Positions 63,942 through 64,000 of a stretch of DNA of 64,000 nt are shown one piece after another. Source of the stretch: Nitrobacteraceae bacterium AZCC 1564 (GTDB taxonomy: Bacteria > Pseudomonadota > Alphaproteobacteria > Rhizobiales > Xanthobacteraceae); the NCBI GenBank assembly GCA_036924835.1, contig JBAGRR010000001.1, forward strand, positions 3,735,001 through 3,799,000, written 5' to 3'. Numbering within the stretch: position 1 is the first letter of the stretch; each line of letters begins with the position of its first letter. A program made the translations under genes and the position numbers. Below the pieces are notes generated by a model that saw only the letters and a list, made by a program, of their open reading frames with translations, had not been told where the DNA came from and searched no databases.

Positions 63942-64000
63942 CTACAGTCCTTTTAGTTCTTCGCGCCGTACGAATCCCGAGCGGCTCGAACCTCGGTGCC

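Noticed and set aside
1-64000. Search for CRISPR arrays, tRNA or rRNA genes and intact insertion sequences
   Set aside because: No regularly spaced repeats, no recognisable tRNA or rRNA core sequences and no complete transposase with terminal inverted repeats were seen by eye.

Overview
The window reads as chromosome of a high-GC alphaproteobacterium of the Hyphomicrobiales, most likely Bradyrhizobium or a close relative. Grounds: an Exo-type exopolysaccharide (EPS) locus with ExoF/ExoP/ExoQ-like proteins, paired NarL/FixJ regulators, a small Tat-signal Gly/Asn-rich protein, a SAM-domain adenylate cyclase fused to a STAND ATPase, a LIV-type ABC operon, and phasin and dnaE2 sequences. This is family recognition by eye, not a database search. 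No rRNA, tRNA, CRISPR array or intact insertion sequence was seen.

1-33.6 kb is an EPS locus. It holds galE (cut by the window edge), exoF, an undecaprenyl-phosphate hexose-1-P transferase, an ExoP-like Wzz/BY-kinase, a Wzx flippase, a GT2 and three GT4 glycosyltransferases, an ExoQ/Wzy polymerase, a polysaccharide deacetylase and two methyltransferases. Inside it lies a type I secretion module (17.3-25.1 kb): two proteins sharing a duplicated domain of unknown function, then an exporter ATPase with two tandem C39-like domains and an HlyD adaptor. Next comes a leftward triad (FemAB/CelD-like acyltransferase, FAD oxidoreductase, ATP-grasp ligase), and then two LuxR-type regulators, one with a degenerate receiver. 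Together the genes can start, build, flip, polymerise, export and trim a polysaccharide, and secrete at least one accessory protein.

33.6-48.0 kb is a decayed mosaic. It contains a TctC tail, a collapsed exonuclease/SRAP fusion, a truncated dnaE2 with one nonsense codon abutting a truncated spermidine-synthase-like membrane gene, a groEL tail, a response-regulator fragment, a frameshifted thioesterase and an AmmeMemoRadiSam/DppC chimera. Apparently intact genes sit among them: the SAM-domain/cyclase/STAND protein, a phasin, small conserved proteins, a SAM hydrolase with an internal deletion, and a membrane protein.

48.1-59.6 kb is a leftward nine-gene cluster. It has a complete LIV-type ABC transporter (livK, livH, livM, livG, livF) with TGA/ATG overlaps, interleaved with three unusual envelope proteins built from two exchangeable modules (N-half and C-half fused in one gene, separate in two others, one joined to a multi-TM domain) and a cupredoxin-like protein. 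This is the best candidate here for an undescribed system.

59.6-64 kb carries debris, then a DEDDh exonuclease + SRAP pair (the intact relatives of the collapsed copy at 34.2 kb), an orphan Xre/MbcA-like DNA-binding protein and a MOSC protein.
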